Shown one piece after another: positions 53,588 to 61,957 of a stretch of 64,000 bases of DNA. Origin of the DNA: Gryllotalpicola protaetiae (GTDB lineage Bacteria; Actinomycetota; Actinomycetes; Actinomycetales; Microbacteriaceae). The notes under the pieces are model-generated. The model was not told the origin of the DNA. It saw nothing but the letters and a program-made list of their open reading frames with translations, and made no database searches. Location: assembly GCF_003627055.1 (NCBI RefSeq), contig NZ_CP032624.1, forward strand, positions 186,001-250,000. The letters are read 5' to 3'. The position numbers were made by a program, and so were the translations under genes. Each line of letters starts with the position of its first letter. Within the stretch, counting starts at the first letter, position 1.

Positions 53588-54672
53588 CGACCCAGGTTCT
53601 CGACTTCGACCGCGAAGCACTGCCCGACGCGCTGCTCTCGCTCGCCGCGCCCGCGGTGCTCGCGCGCTGGATGGCGACCGACCGTGCCTTCCACCGCCCA
53701 CGACTCGTCGTCGTCGCCGACGAGAACGGAACCTGGCGGTCTGCGGCGCTCGTGACGGCACGACCGCACACCGCCTATCTCAAGATCGTCGACGTGGTCG
53801 CCGCCCCGAGGGACATCGCTGAGGCCGTCGACGCCGTAGTCGAACACGCCGAGTCGGTCGGCGCTGTCCAGCTCAAATGGGAGGGGTGGAGCATCGACCC
53901 CGCCCGCGCCGCCGAGCTTGGCTTCGTACCCCTGCTGCCCCCGCTGCCGTCCGGCGACGGCACCGCCCTGCCGGAATCCGGATACGTCCGCTGGCTCGGC
54001 GCTCCTGTCGCCGACCGGGTCCATGAGGCGCCCTACTACCGTCAGACGACCGACTTCACCTGCGGTGCGGTCGCCGCCCTGAGCGCCCGACTGCACGCGG
54101 GCGCGACGAGCGCCGACTCGTTCGGCCGCGACGCCGAACTCGCGTTCTGGCGTGGCGCGACGAACTTCCCGGCATGCGAGCCCGTGGGGCTCGGCGTCGC
54201 ACTCCAACGTGCATGGCCGTCGCGGAAGGTCGAGATCGCGCTCGACACCGACCGCCCCGTCGTCGTCGACTTCCACCCTGAGCAGGAACGGGAGTGGCGC
54301 GCCGTGCTGCAGCGCCAATCTCGCGCGGAGGCCGCCGCGCTGGGGGTGCCGATCAGCGGCACCCGGCTGTCGATGACGGACCTCATCGCCGACCTCGCCG
54401 CCGGCGACGAGGTGCTGCTGCTGATGTCGCTCACGCTGATGCAGAACGACCCGACCCCGCACTGGATCCTGTGCCACGGCCTCGCGGGCGCCCCCGGGGC
54501 CCAGGTCGTCGTCGTGGAGGACCCGTGGGTCGAAACGCCGAACGGAGACAGCTGGGTCGACGCGCACCTCCTGCCCGTCGCACCGCGTGACCTCGACGCG
54601 ATGTCGATCATGGAGGCGTCGGAAGGATTCGACGGCTACCGCGGGGCGGTGCGCGCTAGCGTCGAAGGGTGA
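53584..54672 (+). CDS. GNAT-like/C39-like cysteine peptidase fusion (DUF3335-like)
   Basis: A 362-residue protein. Residues about 150-325 match the peptidase C39-like DUF3335 pattern. PYYRQTTDFTCGAVAAL supplies Q154 (oxyanion hole) and nucleophile C160, PHWILCHGL gives H293, and VVVEDPW gives D313, an apparently complete papain-like triad. Residues about 1-130 look like a degenerate GNAT acyltransferase (RPHTAYLKIVDVVAAPRDIA and later AAELGFVPL). It has no signal peptide or membrane helix, so it acts in the cytosol, unlike ABC-exporter C39 domains. It overlaps both the ATPase and the isomerase genes by 4 nt. Its substrate may be the imported compound; this is inference. Confidence 0.82.
   Translation: MTTQVLDFDREALPDALLSLAAPAVLARWMATDRAFHRPRLVVVADENGTWRSAALVTARPHTAYLKIVDVVAAPRDIAEAVDAVVEHAESVGAVQLKWEGWSIDPARAAELGFVPLLPPLPSGDGTALPESGYVRWLGAPVADRVHEAPYYRQTTDFTCGAVAALSARLHAGATSADSFGRDAELAFWRGATNFPACEPVGLGVALQRAWPSRKVEIALDTDRPVVVDFHPEQEREWRAVLQRQSRAEAAALGVPISGTRLSMTDLIADLAAGDEVLLLMSLTLMQNDPTPHWILCHGLAGAPGAQVVVVEDPWVETPNGDSWVDAHLLPVAPRDLDAMSIMEASEGFDGYRGAVRASVEG
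54657..54662 (+). promoter_or_regulatory. Internal -10 box TAGCGT before the isomerase gene
   Basis: TAGCGT-CGAAGG-GTG: a 6-nt discriminator inside the end of the C39-like gene. It could give a separate leaderless transcript for the phosphomannose isomerase besides the polycistronic one. Confidence 0.35.
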
Positions 54673-55688
54673 CGACGACGCACTCCCCGATCCTTCTCGA
54701 CGCCAATCAGCCGGCCGCACGGCCGTATCGAGGCGGCGCGGGCATCGCCCGCTTCCGCGGGCTGCCCTTCGGCGGCGACGACCGCACGCCTGAGGACTTC
54801 GTCGGCTCGACCACGACCGTTCACGGCAGCGACGCGGTCGGGCTGACGACGTTGCCCGACGGCACGCTGCTACGCGACGCGATCACGGCAGACCCGAGCG
54901 GATTCCTCGGGCCGGAGCACGTCGGCCGGTTTGGCACAGACCCGCGGCTGCTGGTCAAGCTGCTGAACACGGGCGAGCGGCTGTTCGTGCACGCGCACCC
55001 GGGCGACGACTTCGCGCACAGCGTCCTGCACGAGCCGTACGGCAAGACCGAGGCGTGGATCGTCATGGAAGGCGAGTCGGAGGCGTGGTTGGGTTTCACG
55101 CACGACGTGTCGGCCGACGACGTGGCGGGCTGGTTTGAGAGGCAGGATGCCGCAGCCATGCTCGCCGCCATGCACCGCGTCTCGCTGCGTGCCGGCGACA
55201 CCCTGCTCGTCCCAGCCGGACTGCCGCACGCGATCGGCCCTGGCCTCACCATCGTCGAGTTGCAGCAGCCCGTCGATCTCTCGCTGCTCCTCGAGTACGC
55301 GGGGCGGCCGGGGCTCGACGCGGGCAGTGCGCTGCTCGGCCTCACGCTCGCCGAGACGATGCCCGCGCTGCGCACGACCGCACTGACGACCGAGGAGCTC
55401 GCTGGCCTGCGCGGCACGCTGGGCGACGCATCCGCACCCGTCGGCCGCCTCTTCCCCACCGCAGCCGACCCGTTCTTCGCCGCCGCACTGCTCCGGCCCG
55501 CGCTGTCCGTCCAGCTCGCGCCGGGCTTCTCGATCGTCGTCGTCACCGAGGGCGGCGGCACGCTGAGCTGGTCAGCCGGCGAGCTGGGCGTCAGCCGGGG
55601 CACGACCGCCCTCATCCCCTACGGCGCCGGCTTCGTCACGTTCGCCGGCGATCTCACCGCGATCGCGGCCTTCCCGCCCGGCCGCTAG
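54669..55688 (+). CDS. Class I mannose-6-phosphate isomerase-like protein
   Basis: A 339-residue cupin of the type I phosphomannose isomerase family, interconverting mannose-6-P and fructose-6-P in typical members. Zinc-ligand candidates are H108/H110 in RLFVHAHPGDD, E128 in PYGKTEAWIVMEG and H187 in LLVPAGLPHAIG. The C-terminal cupin half is complete. Presence of a sugar-phosphate isomerase at the end of a family-5 ABC operon hints that the imported compound contains or yields a sugar. The GTG start overlaps the C39-like stop (GTGA). A GGCCGCTAGCGGCC palindrome spans the stop codon. Confidence 0.87.
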   Translation: MTTTHSPILLDANQPAARPYRGGAGIARFRGLPFGGDDRTPEDFVGSTTTVHGSDAVGLTTLPDGTLLRDAITADPSGFLGPEHVGRFGTDPRLLVKLLNTGERLFVHAHPGDDFAHSVLHEPYGKTEAWIVMEGESEAWLGFTHDVSADDVAGWFERQDAAAMLAAMHRVSLRAGDTLLVPAGLPHAIGPGLTIVELQQPVDLSLLLEYAGRPGLDAGSALLGLTLAETMPALRTTALTTEELAGLRGTLGDASAPVGRLFPTAADPFFAAALLRPALSVQLAPGFSIVVVTEGGGTLSWSAGELGVSRGTTALIPYGAGFVTFAGDLTAIAAFPPGR

Positions 55689-55817
55689 CGGCCATGGCGT
55701 TTTTCGTGAGAGAGAAGGTCGTGTTTTCCGATTTGCCCGACTCGCGGCATTTTGTACAAATCGGGACCTGAAGCGTCGGTCTCGACGGATTCGCTCCGAT
55801 CGCGCGGGCGACGCGAC
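55689..55817. other. Gene-free, locally AT-rich segment with nested palindromes
   Basis: No gene is seen. GGCCGCTAGCGGCC around the isomerase stop followed by ATGGCGTTTTT may end the operon. Further on, CCGATTTG (55728-55735) and CAAATCGG (55757-55764) form an 8-bp inverted repeat. TTTGTACAAA (55751-55760) is a perfect 10-bp palindrome within the second arm region. The T-rich composition is unlike the rest of the window. Confidence 0.5.
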
Positions 55818-56030
55818 TCAGATGCCGCCGGGGCCGACGTTCTGCCGGTTGACGATCGTCTCCATGTGCTCACGCTGCAGTTCCGTCTGGGCAGCCAGGT
55901 GCGCGTCGTCCGTCGGCACGGCGTAGAGGCGGTCATCGACGCGGCGCGGTGACCGCCGCCCGCCGGCGAACCCGGCCACGACCAGGGCGATGAGCAGAAC
56001 GGCGACGACCCAGGCGATGATGGTGCCGAT
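55818..56030 (-). CDS. Small single-pass membrane protein, 70 aa, apparent AUC start
   Basis: On the minus strand a strong Shine-Dalgarno (GGAGGAGG, 56039-56046) is followed 8 nt later by ATC and an open frame. It encodes GTIIAWVVAVLLIALVVAGF (one membrane helix), a basic GGRRSPRR stop-transfer, then a soluble tail with AHLAAQTELQREHMETIVNR and a GPGGI end. Codon use is normal for this genome. No ATG, GTG or TTG occurs in frame between the upstream stop and the helix; the first in-frame GTG would cut the helix. Either AUC is used for initiation or the real start is different. Function unknown. Confidence 0.5.
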   Translation of the reverse strand: MGTIIAWVVAVLLIALVVAGFAGGRRSPRRVDDRLYAVPTDDAHLAAQTELQREHMETIVNRQNVGPGGI

Positions 56031-56125
56031 CGCGACGACCTCCTCCGGTTGAGAGCACTATACGTGCGTCTCACAGCGGCCGGAAGGGGAGCGCACAGCT
56101 TCCGCGCCCCATGACACCCCAGGGC

Positions 56126-56152
56126 GGGCGGCCGGCTCGCCGCCGGCCGCCC
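56126..56152 (-). terminator. GC-rich hairpin after the phytase-esterase-like gene
   Basis: A perfect 11-bp stem, GGGCGGCCGGC and GCCGGCCGCCC, with loop TCGCC, 19 nt beyond the stop codon of the gene ending at 56171. No U-tract follows, as is common for actinobacterial terminators. Confidence 0.65.
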
Positions 56153-56170
56153 CCACGGGGTCGCTCGGGG

Positions 56171-57883
56171 TCAGCGCACCCTGATCGTCACCGTGACAGT
56201 CTTGAGCACGGCCGGGAGCTTGGTGGTGTCGACGGCCAGGATCTCGCCGTCGTCCTCCGCGCCTGTCGCCGACAGGATCTTCTGGTGGACGCCCCAGGTG
56301 CCGTCGGCGTCCGGCTGCGGGCTCGCGTCGCCGTTGTTCCCGATGTAGTCGATGCCGAAGTCGTCATCGTTCGAGAGGTACAGGGTCTTGCCGGCATCCG
56401 TCGTCGCAATGCCCTCGACCTTGTCGTGACCGAACAGCTTGCCCGTCGGGTCGAGCTGGCTGACGAGCTGCCCGATCTGCAGGTACGGCTGCTTCTGCGC
56501 CACCTGCACGCCCGCGGCCGTCAGGGTGGCGAGGGCGGTGTTCGTGTCGGACGCGCCGACCAGCGCCTCTGGCGACTTCCCGCCGACCGTGAGGCCGCTC
56601 ACATCGGTGGCGCCGTTGGTGTCGACCTCGTACAGCGTCTTGTTCGCGAACGGCTCGAAGTTGCCGTCGCGCTCGTCGACGAGGAACTTCGTGTTCGACA
56701 CCGCCGTGATCTCGCTGACCGCATCACCCGTCGTGCCGGGGTTGTCGAGCAGGTAGAGGTACTGATGCGTCTTGTACGTGCGCAGGTCGACCGTGATGAT
56801 GCGCGTGACGGCGACCTTCGACGCCTTCGTGCTGCCGAGGTCGGGCAGCTGCAGCGCGGACTGCATCGCCCCGACGAGCGTCGAGCCGTCGGGCGTGACG
56901 GTCAGGCCCTCCATGCCCTTGTTGTTGAGGCGGTCGGCGAGCTCGGCCGGCAGGTAGCCGACGATGTCGTGGAACCTGTTGTTGACGCTGCCCTGGTACG
57001 GGGTGAGCCGGCCGATCTCGTAGCCGTTCGCGTCGAAGTGCGTGACGTAGGGGCCGTACTCGTCGGACACCCAGAACGTGCCGTCGGGCAGCGCGACGAG
57101 GCCCTCGGAGTCATATCCGTCGGGATCCGGCGCGACCGGCACCCCGGTCGTGCCGCTGCTCTTCGCGACGTCGTCGATGGTCTCCTTCGTGTCGGGCTGC
57201 GGCGGGCGGCCGCTGTAGGGCTGGCCTTTGACCCCCGCGGGTCCCGTGACGTTGCGCGGCCCCTTGAGCGTGATGGTCTTCTGCAGCTCGGCCTTCCCGC
57301 CCGCGAGCTTGAACTCGCCGATCTGCGGGGTGAAGTTCGGCAACGGCTCTGACTTGTTGCCGAGCGGGTCGTCGGCGTTCGGCCCGCGGTCGGTCAGGCC
57401 GTAGAACCAGCCGTCGTGACCGGGCACGGGTGCGAGCGACGAGCCGTAGCCCTCGCCTGAGATCGACGTCTTCGTGCCGTTCGGGCCGGTGACCGTTGCG
57501 AGCGGCGGGATCGGCGAGCCGTTCGCCTGCGTGTCGCGGTACAGCTGCACGGCATCCGTCGTCGTGTAGGTGAACGTGTCCGTGCCCGAGAAGCCGGCCT
57601 TCGGCGTGTAGCTGAAGCTGCCGTCGGCCGCGACCGTGACGGTGCCGTTCTTCGGGTCGGTGTTGCGCACGACGGCGGTGGCGCCGCGGTCGTTGCGCAG
57701 GACGTTGCCGGTCACGACTCCGTGGCCGGCGAACGAGTCGGGGGCAGCGACGAAGTCGTGCGTGGGGGCGGAGTTCCAGCCGTTGGCCGAGGCGGCGACA
57801 GCGCCCGTGCAAGCGAGCGCCGCGGTGGCGCCGATGGCGATGAAGACTCGGGTGCGCCGGCGCAGAAGGGGGAGTTTGTTCAT
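56171..57883 (-). CDS. Secreted esterase-like-activity-of-phytase family protein with an Ig-like/cadherin-type repeat
   Basis: A 570-residue secreted protein. The signal peptide is basic RRRTRVFIAIG followed by AATALACTGAVAASA-type residues (about 8-38). A Big/VCBS-type repeat at about 45-110 has NVLRNDRGATAVV and GSFSYTPKAGFSGTDTFTYT. The main domain has GEGYGSSLAPVPGHDGWFYG, DSEGLVALPDGTFWVSDEYG, NNKGMEGLTVTPDG and DKVEGIATTDAGKTLYLSND, the pattern of the esterase-like phytase family (beta-propeller). Members are linked to phosphate-ester hydrolysis, though the activity is poorly defined. The start at 57883 gives a proper signal peptide. Confidence 0.87.
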   Translation of the reverse strand: MNKLPLLRRRTRVFIAIGATAALACTGAVAASANGWNSAPTHDFVAAPDSFAGHGVVTGNVLRNDRGATAVVRNTDPKNGTVTVAADGSFSYTPKAGFSGTDTFTYTTTDAVQLYRDTQANGSPIPPLATVTGPNGTKTSISGEGYGSSLAPVPGHDGWFYGLTDRGPNADDPLGNKSEPLPNFTPQIGEFKLAGGKAELQKTITLKGPRNVTGPAGVKGQPYSGRPPQPDTKETIDDVAKSSGTTGVPVAPDPDGYDSEGLVALPDGTFWVSDEYGPYVTHFDANGYEIGRLTPYQGSVNNRFHDIVGYLPAELADRLNNKGMEGLTVTPDGSTLVGAMQSALQLPDLGSTKASKVAVTRIITVDLRTYKTHQYLYLLDNPGTTGDAVSEITAVSNTKFLVDERDGNFEPFANKTLYEVDTNGATDVSGLTVGGKSPEALVGASDTNTALATLTAAGVQVAQKQPYLQIGQLVSQLDPTGKLFGHDKVEGIATTDAGKTLYLSNDDDFGIDYIGNNGDASPQPDADGTWGVHQKILSATGAEDDGEILAVDTTKLPAVLKTVTVTIRVR

Positions 57884-58014
57884 GTCTGCGAACTTGGCCC
57901 TGCCGCGTGAATACACCCCGAACGGGGGATGAACACAGTAGTTTGACCACTGCACACGGTTTGCCGGTGCAACACGGCTGATCATCAACGACGATGAGAG
58001 GGAGAGACAGACCC

Positions 58015-59295
58015 ATGACGACGGATGCCGCAGCCCCCGCCTTCCGCCTGAACTCAGACCAGCGCAACGCCTTCGCGGCGTCCTTGCTCGGCTGGATGAT
58101 GGACGCCTTCGACTACTTCCTGATCGTGCTGGTCTACGCCGACATCGGCGCCGACTTCGGCGTCTCGCTCGAGAAGATGGCGTACCTCACGACGATCACG
58201 CTGCTGATGCGCCCGGTCGGCGCTTACCTCTTCGGGCTCTGGGCCGACAAGGTCGGCCGCCGCACCCCGCTGATCGTCGACGTGATCTTCTACTCGATCG
58301 TCGGCTTCCTGTGCGCCTTCGCCCCGAACTTCACCGTGCTGTTCGTGCTACGACTGCTCTACGGCATCGGCATGGGCGGCGAGTGGGGCCTCGGCGCCGC
58401 GCTCACGATGGAGAAGGTGCCGCGCACGCGCCGCGGCTTCTACTCCGGCATCCTGCAGGCCGGCTACTCGGCCGGCTATCTGCTCGCCTCGCTCGCGTTC
58501 CTGCTCGTCGTCTCGGCCGCGGGACTCAGCTGGCGGTGGCTGTTCGCCCTCAGCATCCTGCCCGCCCTCATCTCGCTGATCCTGCGAACGCGGGTGCGCG
58601 AGTCCGAGGTATGGGAGACCACGCAGACGAACCTGAAGCTCACGCAGACCTCGATCCGCACCGTGTTCTTCAACGGGAAGATCCTGCGCCGCTTCATCTA
58701 CCTCGTGTTCCTGATGGCCGCGTTCAACTGGATGTCGCACGGCACGCAGGACATCTACCCCACCTTCTTGAAGGCGACGGATGCCGGCGGCGCCGGCCTC
58801 TCGCCGGTCACGGCCACCTGGATCGCCGTGATCTACAACGTCGGCGCGATCGTGGGCTGCATCACGCTCGGCTCGTTGTCTGACAGGTGGGGGCGGAAGG
58901 CGACGATCATCCTGGGCGCCGCACTCACACTGCCGCTGATTCCGCTCTTCGCGTTCTCGACGACGGCGTTCTGGCTGTGCCTGGGCTCGGCGCTCATCCA
59001 GTTCACGACCCAGGGCGCGTGGGGCGCGATTCCCGCCCACCTCAACGAGATGTCGCCGAACGCCATCCGCGGCTTCTACCCCGGCGTCACCTATCAGCTC
59101 GGCAACGTCATCGCGGCGTTCAACCTGCCGATCCAGCAGGCGCTCGCGCCGCGGATCGGCTACCCGTGGGCGATGGCGCTCACCGTCGCCGGGGCGGCGG
59201 TCGCGGTGATCCTGCTCACGGCGTTCGGTCGGCAGGCGAAGGGCGTCGACTTCCAATCGCGCGAGAAGCTCGAGGAAGTAGCCTCGGTCTCGTGA
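58015..59295 (+). CDS. MFS transporter, sialate/lactate:H+ symporter (SHS)-like
   Basis: A 426-residue major facilitator protein with 12 predicted helices. The family-typical opening is NAFAASLLGWMMDAFDYFLI, the motif A equivalent is GLWADKVGRRTPL (about 78-90), with the second-half counterpart LGSLSDRWGRKATI. LLYGIGMGGEWGLGAALTME matches the SHS/NanT group, whose members carry organic or sugar acids with protons. The ATG at 58015 follows GAGAGGGAGAG. It is coupled to the ThuA-like gene by a 4-nt overlap. Given the heparinase and DUF2264 genes nearby, a uronic or similar sugar acid is a reasonable substrate guess. Confidence 0.9.
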   Translation: MTTDAAAPAFRLNSDQRNAFAASLLGWMMDAFDYFLIVLVYADIGADFGVSLEKMAYLTTITLLMRPVGAYLFGLWADKVGRRTPLIVDVIFYSIVGFLCAFAPNFTVLFVLRLLYGIGMGGEWGLGAALTMEKVPRTRRGFYSGILQAGYSAGYLLASLAFLLVVSAAGLSWRWLFALSILPALISLILRTRVRESEVWETTQTNLKLTQTSIRTVFFNGKILRRFIYLVFLMAAFNWMSHGTQDIYPTFLKATDAGGAGLSPVTATWIAVIYNVGAIVGCITLGSLSDRWGRKATIILGAALTLPLIPLFAFSTTAFWLCLGSALIQFTTQGAWGAIPAHLNEMSPNAIRGFYPGVTYQLGNVIAAFNLPIQQALAPRIGYPWAMALTVAGAAVAVILLTAFGRQAKGVDFQSREKLEEVASVS

Positions 59296-59960
59296 ATCCG
59301 CGCGCCGTCGTCGTCTCTGGCTCCGGCCGCTACGCGGACCCGTGGCATCCGTTCGCCGACACCTCCGCGCGCATCGCCGGGGTGCTGCGCGGCGCGGGAT
59401 TCGAGGTCGAGATCGATGAACGGGTGGATGCCCGGCTCGCCGACGTCGGCGAGTGCGAGCTTCTGGTGGTGAACGTCGGGTTCCCCGACCCTGCCGATGA
59501 GGCGGCGGATGCTGCGACCCGTGCCGGCCTGCTTGCGTACCTCGCCACGGGCCGGCCGCTGCTCGTCTCTCACGTCTCGTCGACCTCGTTCCCGGCGATG
59601 CCGGAATGGGAGGGCGTGCTCGGAGGCGTGTGGGTGCGGGGCACCACGTTCCACCCCGAGTACGGGCCGTCCCACGTCGAGGTCGTCGACGGCAGGCATC
59701 CGATCACCGCTGGCGTCGCCGATTTCGAGCTGCTCGACGAGCGGTACACCGCGTTGCGGGTGAGCCCAGACGTGCACGTGCTCGCGCAGCACACCCTCGA
59801 CGGCGTCGCGCACCCCCTCCTGTGGACGCACGGGTACGGCACGGCGCGCGTCGTCTACGACGCGCTGGGGCATGACGCCGCCTCATACGAGAGCCCTGAG
59901 CACCGCCAGCTGCTCGGCCGTGCGGCGCTCTGGCTCGTCGCGCCCGGCAGCACGCCGTAG
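59292..59960 (+). CDS. ThuA-like family protein
   Basis: A 222-residue protein of the ThuA (trehalose utilisation) class I glutamine-amidotransferase-like fold. It begins RAVVVSGSGRYADPWHPFAD. A strand-loop LLVVNVGFP follows, then PLLVSHVSSTSFPAMPEWE with the WE/H elements, FHPEYGPSHVEV, HPITAGVADFELLDERY and LWTHGYGTARVVYDALGHD. These closely follow the family pattern. ThuA proteins occur in sugar catabolism loci and may be keto-sugar reductive or hydrolase-like enzymes; the exact chemistry is unsettled. The GTG overlaps the transporter stop (GTGA). The stop codon TAG is the first part of the intergenic repeat that follows. Confidence 0.88.
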   Translation: MNPRAVVVSGSGRYADPWHPFADTSARIAGVLRGAGFEVEIDERVDARLADVGECELLVVNVGFPDPADEAADAATRAGLLAYLATGRPLLVSHVSSTSFPAMPEWEGVLGGVWVRGTTFHPEYGPSHVEVVDGRHPITAGVADFELLDERYTALRVSPDVHVLAQHTLDGVAHPLLWTHGYGTARVVYDALGHDAASYESPEHRQLLGRAALWLVAPGSTP

Positions 59961-60043
59961 GAACCGACCCTAGAACGCACGGTCGACCCTACGAAGATGG
60001 CCGTTCGGTAGGCGCAATCCTGCGAAATACGCGCCGGCCCTAC
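59957..60043. repeat. Intergenic palindromic repeat, copy 2 (TAGGAACC family)
   Basis: An 87-nt element starting GTAGGAACCGACCCTAG and ending GCCGGCCCTAC, with a second GTAGG unit inside. It aligns with 7117-7201 over its whole length. It lies between convergent genes, and its first bases supply the stop codon of the ThuA-like gene, mirroring copy 1 at the FAH-family stop. Confidence 0.65.
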
Positions 60044-60046
60044 GCG

Positions 60047-61957
60047 TCAAGGAACGGCAAGCTCGCTGAGAGCGCCGTCGGGCCACGTGATGCGCAGTCC
60101 CGCCTCGGTCTCGGTGACCTGCGGCGACTCGCCCAGCTCAGCGCCGAGGCCGACGGCCGCGACCACGAGGCTCTCGGTGCCAGGCGCGGTGAGCTGCTGC
60201 ACCTCGACGAGGTCGGCGAGGGGCGAGCGCCCCGCCACTGCGACGACCTCGGTACGGGCATCCCCCGCGCCCAGCAACGGCATAAGGGCCGAGCGGATGC
60301 CGCGCTCAGCGCCGGGCTCGATCGGCCAGCCGGCGATGCGCACCGCCCGCGCGGCACCCGGCTCGCCCAGGACCCGCACGGCGCGAACTTCCCACGCGCC
60401 GCGCACGGCCGACGACACCGCGACTTCGGGGCCGACCGTCACTCTCCCCGCGTAGCCGCTGCCATGGTCGCGGGCCCCCGGCTCGAACTCGACCCAGTGC
60501 GCCCGCGCGCGCGACGAGCCGATTGCGGCGACACCGTCGTCGGCGAGCTCGAGCGGCTGAAACCCTGCTCGGTGCGCCGGCGCGCCCGAGGCATCGAGCA
60601 CGGTCGCGAGCTGGTCGACGGGGTGCGCCACGGCCGCCATTCCGAGCGGCGGCACGGTGACGGTCGAGTAGCCGAGGCGGGCGTAGAGCGGGGGATCCGC
60701 ATTCTGCGTGCCTTCGACCTCGTGATCGGTGCCGTGGTTGACGAGCCGCACGACGCCGTCGGCGGCGGTCCCCGAGAGCAGCCAGCCCGGGGCGCGCAGC
60801 ACGCGCCGCACGTCGCCCCGCTCGACGGGAAGGGGCTCTTCGACGGCCGTCCAGACGGGGTGGTCGGCGGGCAGCGCGAGCCCAGAGAAGCCTTTCGCCG
60901 CCCAGTACGGCGAGCCTGCGCCCGAGTAGGTCTGCGCCATCTGCGGCCACGGCCGCGTGATGCCGAGGCTCAGCAGCCCATCGTCGCCCGGCACGCCCCG
61001 GTCGAGGAACGCCCGCAGGATTCCGCTCGCCGACCGCCGCAGGAGACCGGGCGAGACGGTGTCGACGCCGGCGATCGCCCCAGACCACAGCGGCGCGGCG
61101 GCCGCGAAGCGGTAGATCAGGCTGCGGCCCTGCAGCACGGGCATGCCGTCGCCGCCGATCAGGTGAACGTAATCGGCCAGGTAGTCCCCCAGCTGCGCGC
61201 GCCAGAGCGGCGCGAGCTCGGCCGCGCCGAATGCCGCGGTGCCCGGCTGCGACGCCCAGAACAACGGGTAGAACTGCATCGCCCAGCCGCTGTAGTAGTC
61301 GAAGGCGCGTTCGGTCGCGCTGTCGGCGTACCAGCCGCCCGCCCGGCTGCACGCCGCATGGAATGCGAGCGCATGCTCGATGTCCGCCGCCGCGAACCGG
61401 CCGCCGACGGAGGCGAGGAACGTCTCGACGACGGCTTGGAACCACACCCAGTTGTTGTCCGGGTACCAGGCACCGACGGCCCCCTCGAGCCAGCCGACGA
61501 TGTTCGCCTGCTCGGTCGCCGACAGCGTGTCCCACAGCCAGGGCCGTGTGAGCTCGAGCACCAGGGCGATCGACGCGGCTTCGACTTTGGCCTGGTCGCG
61601 CTCGTCGAGGCGCGGCCAGCGCTCCGGTGAGCGCGGGTCGGTGCCCGTGATCAGCCCGGCGCGGTACCAGTCCAGGAATCCGTTCTCATCTGCGCCGTGC
61701 TCGCCTGCGAGCCGGAAGCCGACGAGCAGGAACGAGCGCGCGAAACCCTCGAGGCCGTCGCTGTCGCGCCCCGAGGAACTGACCTGCCCCGGCAGCTCGA
61801 TGCGGGCGCGGCCGGGCGAGAAGTACGGGCGCAGGGCGAGCAGCAGCCGGTCGGCGACGGCGACCCAGTGCTCGCGGGTGAAACCGCTGTGCGGGGACAG
61901 CTCGAGGTCGAGCGGCGGAAGTCCCCGCAGCCCCGGCAGCTCGGAGCGGCCGCTCAC
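60047..61957 (-). CDS. DUF2264 domain protein (putative glycan-active enzyme)
   Basis: A 636-residue protein with the DUF2264 (alpha/alpha)-barrel-like pattern: LEGFARSFLLVGFRLAGEHG, then WPRLDERDQAKVEAASIALV, NNWVWFQAVVETFLASVGG and DGMPVLQGRSLIYRFAAAAP. It has a C-terminal beta-rich domain from about residue 380. DUF2264 proteins occur in loci for acidic polysaccharide breakdown, and part of the family has been given a glycoside hydrolase number (GH154, as I recall). There is no signal peptide, so it acts on imported oligosaccharides. The GTG overlaps the stop of the regulator gene by 4 nt; it is last gene of a coupled heparinase-regulator-DUF2264 run. Confidence 0.85.
   Translation of the reverse strand: MSGRSELPGLRGLPPLDLELSPHSGFTREHWVAVADRLLLALRPYFSPGRARIELPGQVSSSGRDSDGLEGFARSFLLVGFRLAGEHGADENGFLDWYRAGLITGTDPRSPERWPRLDERDQAKVEAASIALVLELTRPWLWDTLSATEQANIVGWLEGAVGAWYPDNNWVWFQAVVETFLASVGGRFAAADIEHALAFHAACSRAGGWYADSATERAFDYYSGWAMQFYPLFWASQPGTAAFGAAELAPLWRAQLGDYLADYVHLIGGDGMPVLQGRSLIYRFAAAAPLWSGAIAGVDTVSPGLLRRSASGILRAFLDRGVPGDDGLLSLGITRPWPQMAQTYSGAGSPYWAAKGFSGLALPADHPVWTAVEEPLPVERGDVRRVLRAPGWLLSGTAADGVVRLVNHGTDHEVEGTQNADPPLYARLGYSTVTVPPLGMAAVAHPVDQLATVLDASGAPAHRAGFQPLELADDGVAAIGSSRARAHWVEFEPGARDHGSGYAGRVTVGPEVAVSSAVRGAWEVRAVRVLGEPGAARAVRIAGWPIEPGAERGIRSALMPLLGAGDARTEVVAVAGRSPLADLVEVQQLTAPGTESLVVAAVGLGAELGESPQVTETEAGLRITWPDGALSELAVP

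Noticed and set aside
55752-55952. 66-codon plus-strand ORF in the 55.7-56 kb gap
   Set aside because: It is the complement of the minus-strand small membrane protein, which has the better ribosome binding site and a credible transmembrane helix.
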